From: UBA7332 sp051657165
Lineage (GTDB): Bacteria > Bacteroidota > Bacteroidia > Bacteroidales > UBA7332
DNA: 64,000 nucleotides
Direction: 5' to 3'
Assembly: GCA_051657165.1 (NCBI GenBank)
Contig: JBOFKD010000302.1
Location: forward strand, 17,724 to 81,723
The notes beneath the pieces were generated by a model. The model did not search any database, was not told the origin of the DNA, and was given only the letters and a program-made list of their open reading frames with translations. A program made the translations under genes and the position numbers. Below are positions 26,717-35,984 of the stretch, piece after piece (position 1 is the stretch's first letter; each line of letters starts with the position of its first letter).

Positions 26717-26754
26717 AAAAAACGGCTGATGAATTATATCATCAGCCGTTTTTT
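26717..26754. terminator. Bidirectional terminator shared by convergent genes
   Basis: AAAAAACGGCTGATGA (26717-26732) pairs perfectly with TCATCAGCCGTTTTTT (26739-26754). It lies directly between the DoxX-like stop (plus) and the creatininase stop (minus) and so ends both transcripts. It is also the end of the PUL operon. Confidence 0.92.
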
Positions 26755-26755
26755 A

Positions 26756-27505
26756 TTAATACAGTTCTTTTGTTGCCAGATCTGTGAAAAAATCACTTAT
26801 TTTCTTTACAACTTCAGTAGCGTAAGCCTTACCTTTTTCAGCAGTTGAAAGAGACGGATCGCCAATACCAGTATCACGCGATGCTTTATTCCAGATTCGA
26901 GGAGTCCAGGCTACACCTTCATTGAGCCCGTCAATAGCAAAAGGTCTGCCTTTACCATTTCCGGCTTTAGATAAATCGACTTTACCCGGAAAGTAATACA
27001 TCATTACAGATGTTTCCAGTTCACCGGCATGATCATCCGGATTCTGAAAATAGTTACCCGCCGGCACAACCGCATACCAATTGATGATTGCAATAAAAAA
27101 ATCAGGAAACTCAAAAGATAAATCCCGCACAATTGATTGAAAACTATTTCCACCATGACCATTCATAATAACCAGTTTTCTCAATCCCTGGTAATGAAGA
27201 GACTTCACAATATCACGCAACAACAACTTCTGAGTTTCTGTATTTATGTGAATACAAAAAGGTTCTTCCCTTTGCCCCGGATTCTGAGAACCGAAAGGGA
27301 CAGAAGGCAAAACCATAACACGAATATCTTTCTTTGCACATACTCTGGCTGATTCCAGAGCAACACTTCTTGCCAGCAAGAAATCTGTACCATATGGCAA
27401 ATGATAGTTATGAGGCTCTGTTGCCCCCCATGGTAAAACTGCTAAATCATACTTATCATGCTTCAGACCATGATAACATGCGTGAATCAAATCATTTTCA
27501 ATCAT
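26756..27505 (-). CDS. Creatininase-family amidohydrolase
   Basis: 249 residues. Metal-site motifs of the family are intact: E in LPWGATEPHNYHLPYGTD, H and D in the same stretch, NGHGGN, and DDHAGELETS with the last ligands. Family members hydrolyse cyclic or linear amides (creatinine, formamide-type intermediates). The substrate here is unknown. It is the last gene of the PUL and 12 nt after the GH20 gene, so it probably acts on a breakdown product in the cytoplasm. No export signal is seen. Confidence 0.88.
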   Translation of the reverse strand: MIENDLIHACYHGLKHDKYDLAVLPWGATEPHNYHLPYGTDFLLARSVALESARVCAKKDIRVMVLPSVPFGSQNPGQREEPFCIHINTETQKLLLRDIVKSLHYQGLRKLVIMNGHGGNSFQSIVRDLSFEFPDFFIAIINWYAVVPAGNYFQNPDDHAGELETSVMMYYFPGKVDLSKAGNGKGRPFAIDGLNEGVAWTPRIWNKASRDTGIGDPSLSTAEKGKAYATEVVKKISDFFTDLATKELY

Positions 27506-27517
27506 ATCAGATTAGAT

Positions 27518-29839
27518 TTAAAGAATGGATATTTCATCTACAAATATAAATGCCGGCTTCCCTTTTGCAGGATGCCAGTCGGGAATATTTCTTAAACTAA
27601 ATACATCAATACGGACATATCGTGCATCTATCGGATCAAACATTAAACTATGACGCTCTATCTCAAAAACATCAGATTCAGACTCAGGCAGAATATGATC
27701 TTTTATAGTCTTATATTCGTTCCCATCGTTAGAAACTGATATGACGATAGAAACAGGCCTGAATATCCAATCAGCAGTTGACACCAGAGTGCCTAATTCC
27801 AATTTAGATATTGAAGATATATTCTCAAGATCAATAGTTGCTGATAAGTCCTCACCATTATACCCCAACCAATATCCTGATCTGTAATTTTTCTCTCCAG
27901 TCAATCCATCATTTAAAAGATTCGCCCCATTAAAAGTATAATCCGGATAAGATTTTTTATTAAGTACAATCGGCTTCAATGTAGCTTTATTAAAAGAATA
28001 GTTCTGCTTTAATGTTTTCGTTTTTTTTCCGTCCCGATAAACACAAGCTCGTATCTCCATTGATTTATCAATCGGAATAGCATTCTTGTATAGTAAGCTA
28101 TTTTCTGTAGGCTCCGAACCATCAGATGTATAATAAATCCGACCATTACCCAAAGAAGACAACTCGAGTAATTGTGTATTGCTAACTGTATCGCGTATCA
28201 GTTTTTTACGAACGTCAAAGATATGCTTACCATAATTATACGATTCTTCATCGTAACGATCAGTTAATGAAGACAATCGATCTAAGAATGATTTCATGTT
28301 TTTAGGAGAATTACTCCATGCCGTCTCTGAAACTGCTGCAAGTCTTGGTAACAGCATATACTCAGCGTGATTAAAATTTTTGACATACTCAGCCCAGAGA
28401 TTTGCCTGAATTCCGAGAATCATAGATTTAACAGACAGAGGTATGGAATCTTCGACAGGTTGATAGTTATAAACCTGTTCTATAGTCGAACAACCACCAA
28501 TAGCCAATGGTTCGCCATCAATATCTTCAGATTGATAATAATCCAGATAATAATACCGGTTCGGACAAAGAATGGCTTTATTACCAAGTTTTGCAGCTTC
28601 AAATGCATAATTACTCCCACGCCAGGCCATTAGTGTTGCATTAGGAGAAATGCCACCTTCGAGAATTTCATCCCAGCCTACAAGTGAACGTCCGTGTTCA
28701 TTCAAATACTCCTCAACTGACTGAGTAATGAAACTTTGCAGTTTTTGTTCTGCCGTATGAACCGAATCATCTTTTAATCCAAGTTGTCTGATCTTTGACT
28801 GACACTTAGGGCAATCTTCCCATTTATCTTTCGGACACTCATCTCCTCCCACATGGATATAGTGAGATGGGAAAAGAGTAAGGACCTCATCGAATATATC
28901 GTAAATAAAAGGTAGTGTTTTCGGATTACCCGCACATAAGACATCTTCAAAAACACCCCATTTCTCGGACACTTCATATCCTTTTCCAGTACAACCGAGT
29001 TCCGGAAATGTTGCCAGAGCAGCAAGCATATGTCCTGGCAAATCTACTTCAGGAACAACCGTAATATAGCGCTTTGATGCATAATCAACAATATCTCTCA
29101 CCTCATCCTGGGTATAAAACCCACCATGAGGAATGGTATCATACTGCAATGAGTTACGTCCAATAACCGTTCTTTTACGTTTTGATCCTTTTTCTGTTAG
29201 TTCCGGATATTTTTTTATTTCAAGACGCCATCCCTGATCATCGGTCAGGTGCCAGTGGAAGGTGTTCATCTTGTGCATAGCCAGGATATCAATGAACCTT
29301 TTCACTGAATCAGCCGTAACAAAATGACGCGCCACATCGAGGTGAGTCCCTCTGTAACCAAAGCGTGGAGCATCACTGATTTCAACGCCTTTCAGCTCAG
29401 CTTTTTTATCTGACTGATATACTTTCTGAGACGGAAGCATCTGCCTTAATGTCTGAAATGCATAAAAAACACCATTGGGCGCTGAAGCCTGAATCGTTAT
29501 TTTATTTCCTGCTACGCTAAGTCTGTATGCTTCCGGATTGCTTAAATCTGTTTTTTCAAAAGCAACAACCAGCTTTGCATGAGCTGATGGCTTCAACTGA
29601 TACTTCTGAATGAGATAATCCTGAAGCTGATCTGCAACATTAGAAAAAGCAGAATGTGAATTTTGTATCTGAAACTCATCACCCGGTGTGAAAGTTAATT
29701 TCCCTGACCCATTAGTTATTTCATTTGGCAATGGTATAATCTTATATTCCTCAATACTCTTTGATTCGCTGCAAGCTATCAATCCAAGCATTGAAATTCC
29801 TAAAAATATTCCCTTTGTATTCATTATCGATTTTATCAT
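27518..29839 (-). CDS. GH20 beta-N-acetylhexosaminidase lipoprotein
   Basis: 773 residues. Lipobox (LGLIAC, C23), GH20b domain at about 30-150, catalytic barrel at about 155-510, then a chitobiase-like domain and a C-terminal discoidin (F5/8) sugar-binding domain to about 770. The catalytic pair D333-E334 lies in YIHVGGDECPKDKW. FHWHLTDDQGWRLEIKKYP is typical of the barrel. It removes terminal GlcNAc or GalNAc by substrate-assisted catalysis in the periplasm or on the surface. Met6 is an alternative start. It sits 6 nt after the sialate-esterase-like gene, in the same operon. Confidence 0.94.
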   Translation of the reverse strand: MIKSIMNTKGIFLGISMLGLIACSESKSIEEYKIIPLPNEITNGSGKLTFTPGDEFQIQNSHSAFSNVADQLQDYLIQKYQLKPSAHAKLVVAFEKTDLSNPEAYRLSVAGNKITIQASAPNGVFYAFQTLRQMLPSQKVYQSDKKAELKGVEISDAPRFGYRGTHLDVARHFVTADSVKRFIDILAMHKMNTFHWHLTDDQGWRLEIKKYPELTEKGSKRKRTVIGRNSLQYDTIPHGGFYTQDEVRDIVDYASKRYITVVPEVDLPGHMLAALATFPELGCTGKGYEVSEKWGVFEDVLCAGNPKTLPFIYDIFDEVLTLFPSHYIHVGGDECPKDKWEDCPKCQSKIRQLGLKDDSVHTAEQKLQSFITQSVEEYLNEHGRSLVGWDEILEGGISPNATLMAWRGSNYAFEAAKLGNKAILCPNRYYYLDYYQSEDIDGEPLAIGGCSTIEQVYNYQPVEDSIPLSVKSMILGIQANLWAEYVKNFNHAEYMLLPRLAAVSETAWSNSPKNMKSFLDRLSSLTDRYDEESYNYGKHIFDVRKKLIRDTVSNTQLLELSSLGNGRIYYTSDGSEPTENSLLYKNAIPIDKSMEIRACVYRDGKKTKTLKQNYSFNKATLKPIVLNKKSYPDYTFNGANLLNDGLTGEKNYRSGYWLGYNGEDLSATIDLENISSISKLELGTLVSTADWIFRPVSIVISVSNDGNEYKTIKDHILPESESDVFEIERHSLMFDPIDARYVRIDVFSLRNIPDWHPAKGKPAFIFVDEISIL

Positions 29840-29845
29840 ATGCTT

Positions 29846-31282
29846 TTACTTATCAATTACTATTCTGAAACCAGCAGCAGGAAGATATGAGCCGTTTTTC
29901 AGATTTCCTCTTCCAAAGTTTTTATACGCATAGCGTATTTCTTTGGGAGCAGGAGCGGAATCATTCCATACCTGGATTTTGGAACTTCCATTAATTATCC
30001 TTGCTTTGGCCGGAACCAGTTTATCATCCAGAGTCAGAAACTCAAAACCTGTCACCGAATCATTTTCGGGTATTAGTCCGTTTGCCGTTCCAGACATTTC
30101 AATCACATATTTATCATTAACCTTCATCCACGATTTGAAGATTGGACCCTCAAAAGGAATTCCTTTTATTTTATAAGTCTTAGCTAAAGCACAATACGCT
30201 AAACGCTCTCCTATTTCTTTTTTTTGAGGAGGATGAATAAAGTGCTCACTTCCCAAATCACCCGTAGAAGCCATAGCAGTCAATGAATCAGCTCGTACAA
30301 TATCAAGCTGCGCAGCTCTGAAGTCAGGTAAGTTCAAAAAATCTTTACCCCTTGATTTATACGGAGCGATCTCGGTAATATAAAATGGCAAAAGAGGATT
30401 ATTGAACAGCTCACGCCAATCGCTCATCCAGGCCTTGCTTAGTTTCTTATACTGTTCTGGTTCGTTGCTGTTAGACTCTCCCTGATACCAGATAACACCC
30501 TGAATTTTATAATCACGAAGGGGGTAAATCATTGCATTGTATAGCAAAGCTCCTTTACCATTGGGATATTCTATCACCTTTTCTTCTTTTGTCTTTGTAT
30601 CTGTAAGATCTATTTCGGGAAATTGAGTCTCAAGAGTTGAGAGCTTCATCCATGCTTCAATTTTAGAAGCACTCCATGAAGAGTGAATCATACCTACAGG
30701 TATCTGTAGCGTGCGGTACAATTGCATAGCAAAAAAATAACCGGCTGCACTAAATTCACCCGCATTATATGGCGTATTTTGTAGCCAGCATGATTTCACC
30801 TCATCTGTTTTTTCCTTTTTATATGCTCTTGGAACAGTAAAAAGACGGATAGGTGTATTCGGGTTAGCATTTACTATCGTTTCGTGAGAATGTGCCGTTG
30901 GTTGTCCGAAAAAGCCTTTTAAAGGCATCTCCATATTGGACTGCCCGGAGCACAACCACACTTCACCCAAAAGGACATTCTTCACAACAAGCGATTCTTT
31001 TTGCTTGAATTCAATCTGATAAGGTCCACCCGCTTCAATAGTAGAAACCTGAACTTCCCAGCTCCCGTCTTTATCCGGTTGAGCATAGTAGTCTTTCTCT
31101 GACCAGGATGGTGATATTTTAATTTTCTGCTGAGAAGTTGTTTTTCCCCAAAGTTTAACCTGAGATCTTTGCTGCAAAACCATATTATCGCCAATCAAAG
31201 CAGGCAGTTCTATTTTTGCAAACATGGGTACGTAAACAACAAGAAAAGAAAAAATAAAAAGTAGTTTTAATCGTGTGTTCAT
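29846..31282 (-). CDS. Sialate O-acetylesterase-like carbohydrate esterase
   Basis: 478 residues with signal peptide (1-22). The SGNH esterase domain is split as usual for this family: serine block EVWLCSGQSNMEMPLKG with catalytic S115, then GVIWYQGESN. An immunoglobulin-like insert and a C-terminal beta domain complete it. Family members remove O-acetyl groups from sialic acid or other acetylated glycans. The neighbours (second esterase, hexosaminidase) support a deacetylation step before exo-cleavage, but the sugar is not fixed. Confidence 0.88.
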   Translation of the reverse strand: MNTRLKLLFIFSFLVVYVPMFAKIELPALIGDNMVLQQRSQVKLWGKTTSQQKIKISPSWSEKDYYAQPDKDGSWEVQVSTIEAGGPYQIEFKQKESLVVKNVLLGEVWLCSGQSNMEMPLKGFFGQPTAHSHETIVNANPNTPIRLFTVPRAYKKEKTDEVKSCWLQNTPYNAGEFSAAGYFFAMQLYRTLQIPVGMIHSSWSASKIEAWMKLSTLETQFPEIDLTDTKTKEEKVIEYPNGKGALLYNAMIYPLRDYKIQGVIWYQGESNSNEPEQYKKLSKAWMSDWRELFNNPLLPFYITEIAPYKSRGKDFLNLPDFRAAQLDIVRADSLTAMASTGDLGSEHFIHPPQKKEIGERLAYCALAKTYKIKGIPFEGPIFKSWMKVNDKYVIEMSGTANGLIPENDSVTGFEFLTLDDKLVPAKARIINGSSKIQVWNDSAPAPKEIRYAYKNFGRGNLKNGSYLPAAGFRIVIDK

Positions 31283-31289
31283 AGTTAAA

Positions 31290-32372
31290 TTATTGTCGCT
31301 TTAATAGTATTGATTGAATTAGAGGATAAACAATATCAACATAACGGATAAAGCCAAGATCGGTCGAGTGAATACCATCAACCGTTGCCTCCTGATCCGA
31401 ACCAAGCAAATTATCAGAAGATAAATAATATATATCCTTCTCTCCTGAATGCTGTAACTGATTAAACAAAGCCTTAAGAGCCCTGTTTTTGGCTGGCACA
31501 TAATCGGATAATGATGCATCGAACAAGGTATGTGGGAAAATAGGATTTTCAATAAACAGAATAGGGGTCTGTGGATTCCGGTCTCTGATTATTCGGAAAA
31601 ACTTCTCCCCTTTCTCTTCAATCTGCTTTACATTTACATTAGGTACAAAATCAAGAAGATAAAGAACAGCAGGACGTTCTGACATTACTTCGGCTATCTC
31701 ATAATCAAGCTGACCATTACCGCTGAATCCCAGATTGATTACTTCTCTGCTTAACTTACGTGTGAGGATATTGGTCGCAGCCATACCCGGCCTGCTGGCA
31801 CATGCTCCTTGCAGAATACTTGTTCCATAAGCAATTATGGGTTTTTGATCTGCAAACTCATCATTTTTTGGCAAAGAAAGCACAGATAAAGAATCTACGC
31901 CTATTTGTAAATCAGTCACACCATCGTAAAGTGGAAAATTCAGCAAGAATTCTCTGTTCTTAACTGGCATATTGCTAATAATTTTCGTTTCAGACAGTTT
32001 ACCCTTAGGACGCGCACAACTCACGAACTGCCATCTGCCACTATCGTTCAAACAATAGAGATCAAATCCCTTTATTCCTGTGAATGCCATATGATCCATA
32101 ACGACATTATCCTTCAACTCCCATCTCAGAGAGATAGAGGAACTATTGGAAGAGAACCGCAGGAATAATCCTGCAGTATTTTTCCCTAAATTCCATACGG
32201 GAGATCTTGTTTTATTTTTGAGTTTAGCCGGAAGGCGCTCATATCGTGTTTCTGTAGAATCACTTAATTTCCCGTAAAGTTTCAGTTCTTTTGCATCAAC
32301 AAAGCGGATCTGCGAAATTGCAGGCATAGCGACCAAAAAGAGAAGAGAAATAGAATATAGTATTTTTCTCAT
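31290..32372 (-). CDS. Two-domain SGNH/GDSL esterase
   Basis: 360 residues with signal peptide (1-20). The N-terminal domain (about 25-165, with GFDLYCLNDSGRW) matches the GxDLY module that precedes GDSL-like domains in Bacteroidetes. The hydrolase domain has IAYGTSILQGACASRPG with nucleophile S185, GFSGNGQLD, and the terminal D/H pair in DGIHSTDLGF. It is probably a carbohydrate deacylase. It is 7 nt upstream of the other esterase and 2 nt after the CstA-like gene. Confidence 0.85.
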   Translation of the reverse strand: MRKILYSISLLFLVAMPAISQIRFVDAKELKLYGKLSDSTETRYERLPAKLKNKTRSPVWNLGKNTAGLFLRFSSNSSSISLRWELKDNVVMDHMAFTGIKGFDLYCLNDSGRWQFVSCARPKGKLSETKIISNMPVKNREFLLNFPLYDGVTDLQIGVDSLSVLSLPKNDEFADQKPIIAYGTSILQGACASRPGMAATNILTRKLSREVINLGFSGNGQLDYEIAEVMSERPAVLYLLDFVPNVNVKQIEEKGEKFFRIIRDRNPQTPILFIENPIFPHTLFDASLSDYVPAKNRALKALFNQLQHSGEKDIYYLSSDNLLGSDQEATVDGIHSTDLGFIRYVDIVYPLIQSILLKRQ

Positions 32373-32374
32373 GA

Positions 32375-33826
32375 TTAACTTCTGACTTTTACTTTAGATG
32401 GCTCAGATTCTATATTCTTCTTTCTTATGATAAAAAGGACGAAGACTGCAAGGGTAATCGCAAGTGAGAGTGAATAACTAAACGTATGATTCAAGTTAAA
32501 ACCCTCCTTTGCCATCAAAATATAAGAACTTGACACTGCGGTCATGAATAATGCAGGAATCAATGTAATAAAATAATTTTTTCTCAGTCTGACAAGATAA
32601 ATGGTGATTGCCCAAAGCGTAAATACAGCCAATGTCTGGTTACACCACGCAAAGTATCTCCAGATAATTCCAAAATTCACCTGTAACAGAATAAATGCTA
32701 CTGCAAATAATGGAATTGCTATCATCAAACGATTCTTAATGCTCTTTTGAGAAAAATTAAAAACATCAGCAATGATTAAGCGTGCAGAGCGAAACGCAGT
32801 ATCCCCGGATGTAATCGGTGCAGCAACTACACCAAGAAGAACAAGGACTTTACCTGCTTTCCCCAACCATCCTACAGAAATAGACTCAACAACTAATGCT
32901 GCTTTATCAGAGTTTGCCAGCATATAATCCTGAAATGATCCGATATTCCCAAAGAAGCTCATTGCAGCTGCAGCCCAGATCAAAGCAATAATCCCTTCAG
33001 CTACCATAGCTCCGAAAAAAACTTTTCGCCCCTCTGTTTCCTTTTTCAGACAGCGTGCCATCAAAGGAGACTGTGTCGCATGAAAGCCGGAGATCGCACC
33101 GCAGGCAACGGTAACAAACAAAAATGGAAAAATCGGGAATGATCCACTATTTGGGTTCATATTTGTAAACGTAGCGGAAGTCAAATCTGGAATTTCGTAA
33201 CCATGCATAAGCATCGCTCCCATAATACCAAATGCCATAATAAACAGAGCAAGACCGAAAACCGGATAGATCTTTCCGATTATTTTATCAATTGGAAAAA
33301 GAGTAGCCATCATGTAATAGACAAAAATAATTGCAGTCCATATACCCAATGACTGACTATTATCCGACATTCCAGTGAGGATATCCGCAGGTCCTGACAC
33401 AAAGACTGCACCGACAAGAATCATCAGAATCAGTGTAAAAACGCGGATCACCTGGCGAACAGACAGCCCCAGCTGATCTCCGATAATTTCAGGAAGACTT
33501 TTCCCGTTATTCCGTAAAGAGATCATTCCTGAAAAGTAATCATGAACCGCTCCTGCAAAAATTGTCCCGAAGGTTATCCAGAGGAAGACTACAGGTCCGT
33601 ACATAGCCCCCATAATAGCTCCGTATATAGGACCCAAACCAGCAATATTCAGGAATTGAATAAGGAAAATACGTTTGTCAGACATGGGGATATAATCCAC
33701 ACCATCATTTACTTCATAAGCCGGTGTCGTTTTGCCGGCATCTGTACCAAAAATCCGGTCAACATATTTCCCGTAAAAGAAATACCCGGCTATTAAAATT
33801 GCAAGACAAATCAAAAAGGTTATCAT
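32375..33826 (-). CDS. CstA-family inner-membrane transporter
   Basis: 483 residues and about 13 membrane helices. The family markers are GKYVDRIFGTD, QFLNIAGLGPIYGAIMGAMYGP and AVHDYFSGMISLRNNGKSLPEIIG. CstA relatives take up pyruvate or peptides. In a PUL it may import a released small product, but this is inference from context. It begins 20 nt after an intercistronic terminator-like hairpin, so it may depend on read-through or on an unseen promoter. Confidence 0.92.
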   Translation of the reverse strand: MITFLICLAILIAGYFFYGKYVDRIFGTDAGKTTPAYEVNDGVDYIPMSDKRIFLIQFLNIAGLGPIYGAIMGAMYGPVVFLWITFGTIFAGAVHDYFSGMISLRNNGKSLPEIIGDQLGLSVRQVIRVFTLILMILVGAVFVSGPADILTGMSDNSQSLGIWTAIIFVYYMMATLFPIDKIIGKIYPVFGLALFIMAFGIMGAMLMHGYEIPDLTSATFTNMNPNSGSFPIFPFLFVTVACGAISGFHATQSPLMARCLKKETEGRKVFFGAMVAEGIIALIWAAAAMSFFGNIGSFQDYMLANSDKAALVVESISVGWLGKAGKVLVLLGVVAAPITSGDTAFRSARLIIADVFNFSQKSIKNRLMIAIPLFAVAFILLQVNFGIIWRYFAWCNQTLAVFTLWAITIYLVRLRKNYFITLIPALFMTAVSSSYILMAKEGFNLNHTFSYSLSLAITLAVFVLFIIRKKNIESEPSKVKVRS

Positions 33827-33846
33827 AGTATCGCTTTATTAGTTAG

Positions 33847-33891
33847 AAAAAAGGCCGTACCCTAATCCAAAAAGATACGAATACAGCCTTT
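33847..33891 (-). terminator. Intercistronic terminator-like hairpin
   Basis: On the minus strand AAGGCTGTA pairs with TACGGCCTT (one T-G pair), followed by six T. It lies between the GHL10 stop at 33908 and the CstA start at 33826. It could end or attenuate the upstream transcript. Confidence 0.6.
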
Positions 33892-33907
33892 ATTGCTTAT
33901 AAAAAGA

Positions 33908-35077
33908 TCACTTATACAATTCTTGAAGGACTGATCTGATTTCTTTATTTTTCAATCCTTCATTATAAAAGAATGTTTCTCCATTTGTACCAAGCGCTCT
34001 GTTAATCAGAATCTGTTGTTTAAGACTTTCCCCGGGCAGATATCTTTGTCCAACTTTCAGGATAATACCAGGATTGAACACCAGTTTATCTGTTACCGCC
34101 CCAATGTTATTCTGTGCTTCCCGGACAGTTCCTTCGTATGCTTTATTATCAAAGCGATAACATTGCACCGATAACAAATCAACCACACCGTCTTTCAACC
34201 AGGACTGAGAATCCTGCATCAGATTATCTTTACACCAAGGGTATGGATTTGGCGCAAAACAAACAAGATACTGAGATCCTTTCGACTTAACACGACCATA
34301 CAGATTTTTCGCAAATGTATTTAAGATATTTAGTCGCCAGTCAACCCATTTTTCTTCATTATAATCGGCAGGAGGAATTTGACCATCATGCTCCGACTTG
34401 TAACGGGAAACAGTATATGCATCATATCCCGAATTTCTTGGCATTGCCGGAGTCCGGTCATCTCCTTGTATCCCTTTCACATCAGGGTACAATTTAATTG
34501 ATTCTTCCATCAACTCTATTAAAAACTCCTGAACTTCCGGATGATATGCATTAAAGTAGTAATCCGTCTTATTATAAGCCGCTTGCTTGCCATCACTTCC
34601 AGCACTTTGCCACTCGGGATTTTTCACCAAAAGAGGATGAGATGGTGGTGTTGGACCATGTGAACCCATAAAACCATATTCAAACCAAAAAACTACATTC
34701 ATCCCATTATTTGCTGCCTCATCAATTAAATCTCTGACAGGATCTCCGGATGGACTAATCTCTGGCTGATTATACTCGTCCATATACTTAGAGAACATAT
34801 AAGAATCCTCAGGTGAATTAAAAGCTGAATATTTAGTATAAACATCACTTTTGAATGCAACCTCTGTCTTTGCGTAGGTACACAGAAATAAAGTATTGAT
34901 ACCTAAACTTTTCATATCAGCCACACCATCCTTTATATTTCTATATGTATGCATTAAAGAAGTATGACCCGGATCAGGAATCCAGACACCACGTATTTCT
35001 CTGTTTTCTGCATTAAGCATTATAAACACAAACAAAAGATAAATCAACCCTGTAAATCGCCTATTCGAAATTATCAT
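33908..35077 (-). CDS. GHL10-type glycoside hydrolase-like protein (copy 2 of 2)
   Basis: 389 residues with signal peptide (1-23). REIRGVWIPDPGHTSLMHTY starts the barrel, as in the GHL10/DigH (YddW) group; VKGIQGDDRTPAMPRNSGYD carries the likely catalytic acids; FNPGIILKVGQRYLP lies near the end. DigH in E. coli cleaves denuded peptidoglycan, so an amino-sugar backbone is one possible substrate. The start overlaps the upstream lipoprotein stop by 4 nt. The second GHL10-like gene in this window (39321) is much longer and different. Confidence 0.82.
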   Translation of the reverse strand: MIISNRRFTGLIYLLFVFIMLNAENREIRGVWIPDPGHTSLMHTYRNIKDGVADMKSLGINTLFLCTYAKTEVAFKSDVYTKYSAFNSPEDSYMFSKYMDEYNQPEISPSGDPVRDLIDEAANNGMNVVFWFEYGFMGSHGPTPPSHPLLVKNPEWQSAGSDGKQAAYNKTDYYFNAYHPEVQEFLIELMEESIKLYPDVKGIQGDDRTPAMPRNSGYDAYTVSRYKSEHDGQIPPADYNEEKWVDWRLNILNTFAKNLYGRVKSKGSQYLVCFAPNPYPWCKDNLMQDSQSWLKDGVVDLLSVQCYRFDNKAYEGTVREAQNNIGAVTDKLVFNPGIILKVGQRYLPGESLKQQILINRALGTNGETFFYNEGLKNKEIRSVLQELYK

Positions 35078-35958
35078 ATCCCTGCATCTATATTAATTGT
35101 TTCCCCACCTTTTTTCTTCTCTTCATCTGATGCTGTTATTGAAAAATATTTTACATCAGGACAGCGCATATCTGTGAATCGACCGCTATGAATCGGGGCT
35201 TTTACTAACTCATTATTGTACATTCTGAATAGATAGGACTCTTTCCAGAGACTATTTTCCACCTTCGTTTTTGTTGGCTGAGCAGGTTTACCTTCATTAG
35301 CAACCTGATCTATTGCATTTACGCGCTTAAATTCTATCTTACTATTCAACTTATAACCATCGCACTGATACTCCTGCTGATATTTCTTACCAGCTCCCTC
35401 AACAGTAAATAAAATCCATCCATCACGAACGACTTCCAATGAGATTTCAATCTCATCTCCCTGATACCAGTAATACCTGTCTTCAGCAGGGGCATTCATA
35501 TAATTTGCTTCTTGTCCGGTTCCCTTATATCCTGTTCTTCTTAAGAATGGTCTGAAAGCTCTTCGATCAGCCGTTACCGCCCCATTCTGATCGCGAATCA
35601 CCTCCCAGGTCATTCCTATATCTGTTTCCTGACCATTTGCATTACCTCCCAGATAAAGAGAAGGGTTATCCAGATATTGCTTCGGTTTTGCCGGATTTAT
35701 CCTATCCGGATCAAAAGATATTTGAGGAAGTATAACTTTACCGCCTATACCCAACCATGTATCTTTTGAACTAACTACTTTTCTGTAGTAAGCCCCCGGA
35801 AAACATTGAAAATAAGCCTGTGGTTTAACTTCTCCGGGAAAATAATTATTTACAGGATCTTTAATCTCTTCCTCTTTCTTCGTATCATCATTTCCTGAAC
35901 AGGAAAATGCGAATGTTAAAAGTGCTATTACACTCAAAAACAAATTTCGTTTTTTCAT
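35074..35958 (-). CDS. PUL lipoprotein of unknown function
   Basis: 294 residues; lipobox FAFSC (C20) then an acidic linker (NDDTKKEEEIKD), so probably surface-exposed. The rest is rich in beta strands and aromatic residues (AYFQCFPGAYYRKV, YYWYQGDEIEISLEV), which would suit sugar binding, but I cannot name the family. It overlaps the following GHL10 gene by 4 nt, and lies 26 nt after the DUF5009 gene. Confidence 0.7.
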   Translation of the reverse strand: MKKRNLFLSVIALLTFAFSCSGNDDTKKEEEIKDPVNNYFPGEVKPQAYFQCFPGAYYRKVVSSKDTWLGIGGKVILPQISFDPDRINPAKPKQYLDNPSLYLGGNANGQETDIGMTWEVIRDQNGAVTADRRAFRPFLRRTGYKGTGQEANYMNAPAEDRYYWYQGDEIEISLEVVRDGWILFTVEGAGKKYQQEYQCDGYKLNSKIEFKRVNAIDQVANEGKPAQPTKTKVENSLWKESYLFRMYNNELVKAPIHSGRFTDMRCPDVKYFSITASDEEKKKGGETINIDAGI

Positions 35959-35984
35959 ATCATTATAAATTAAAGTTTAAACAT

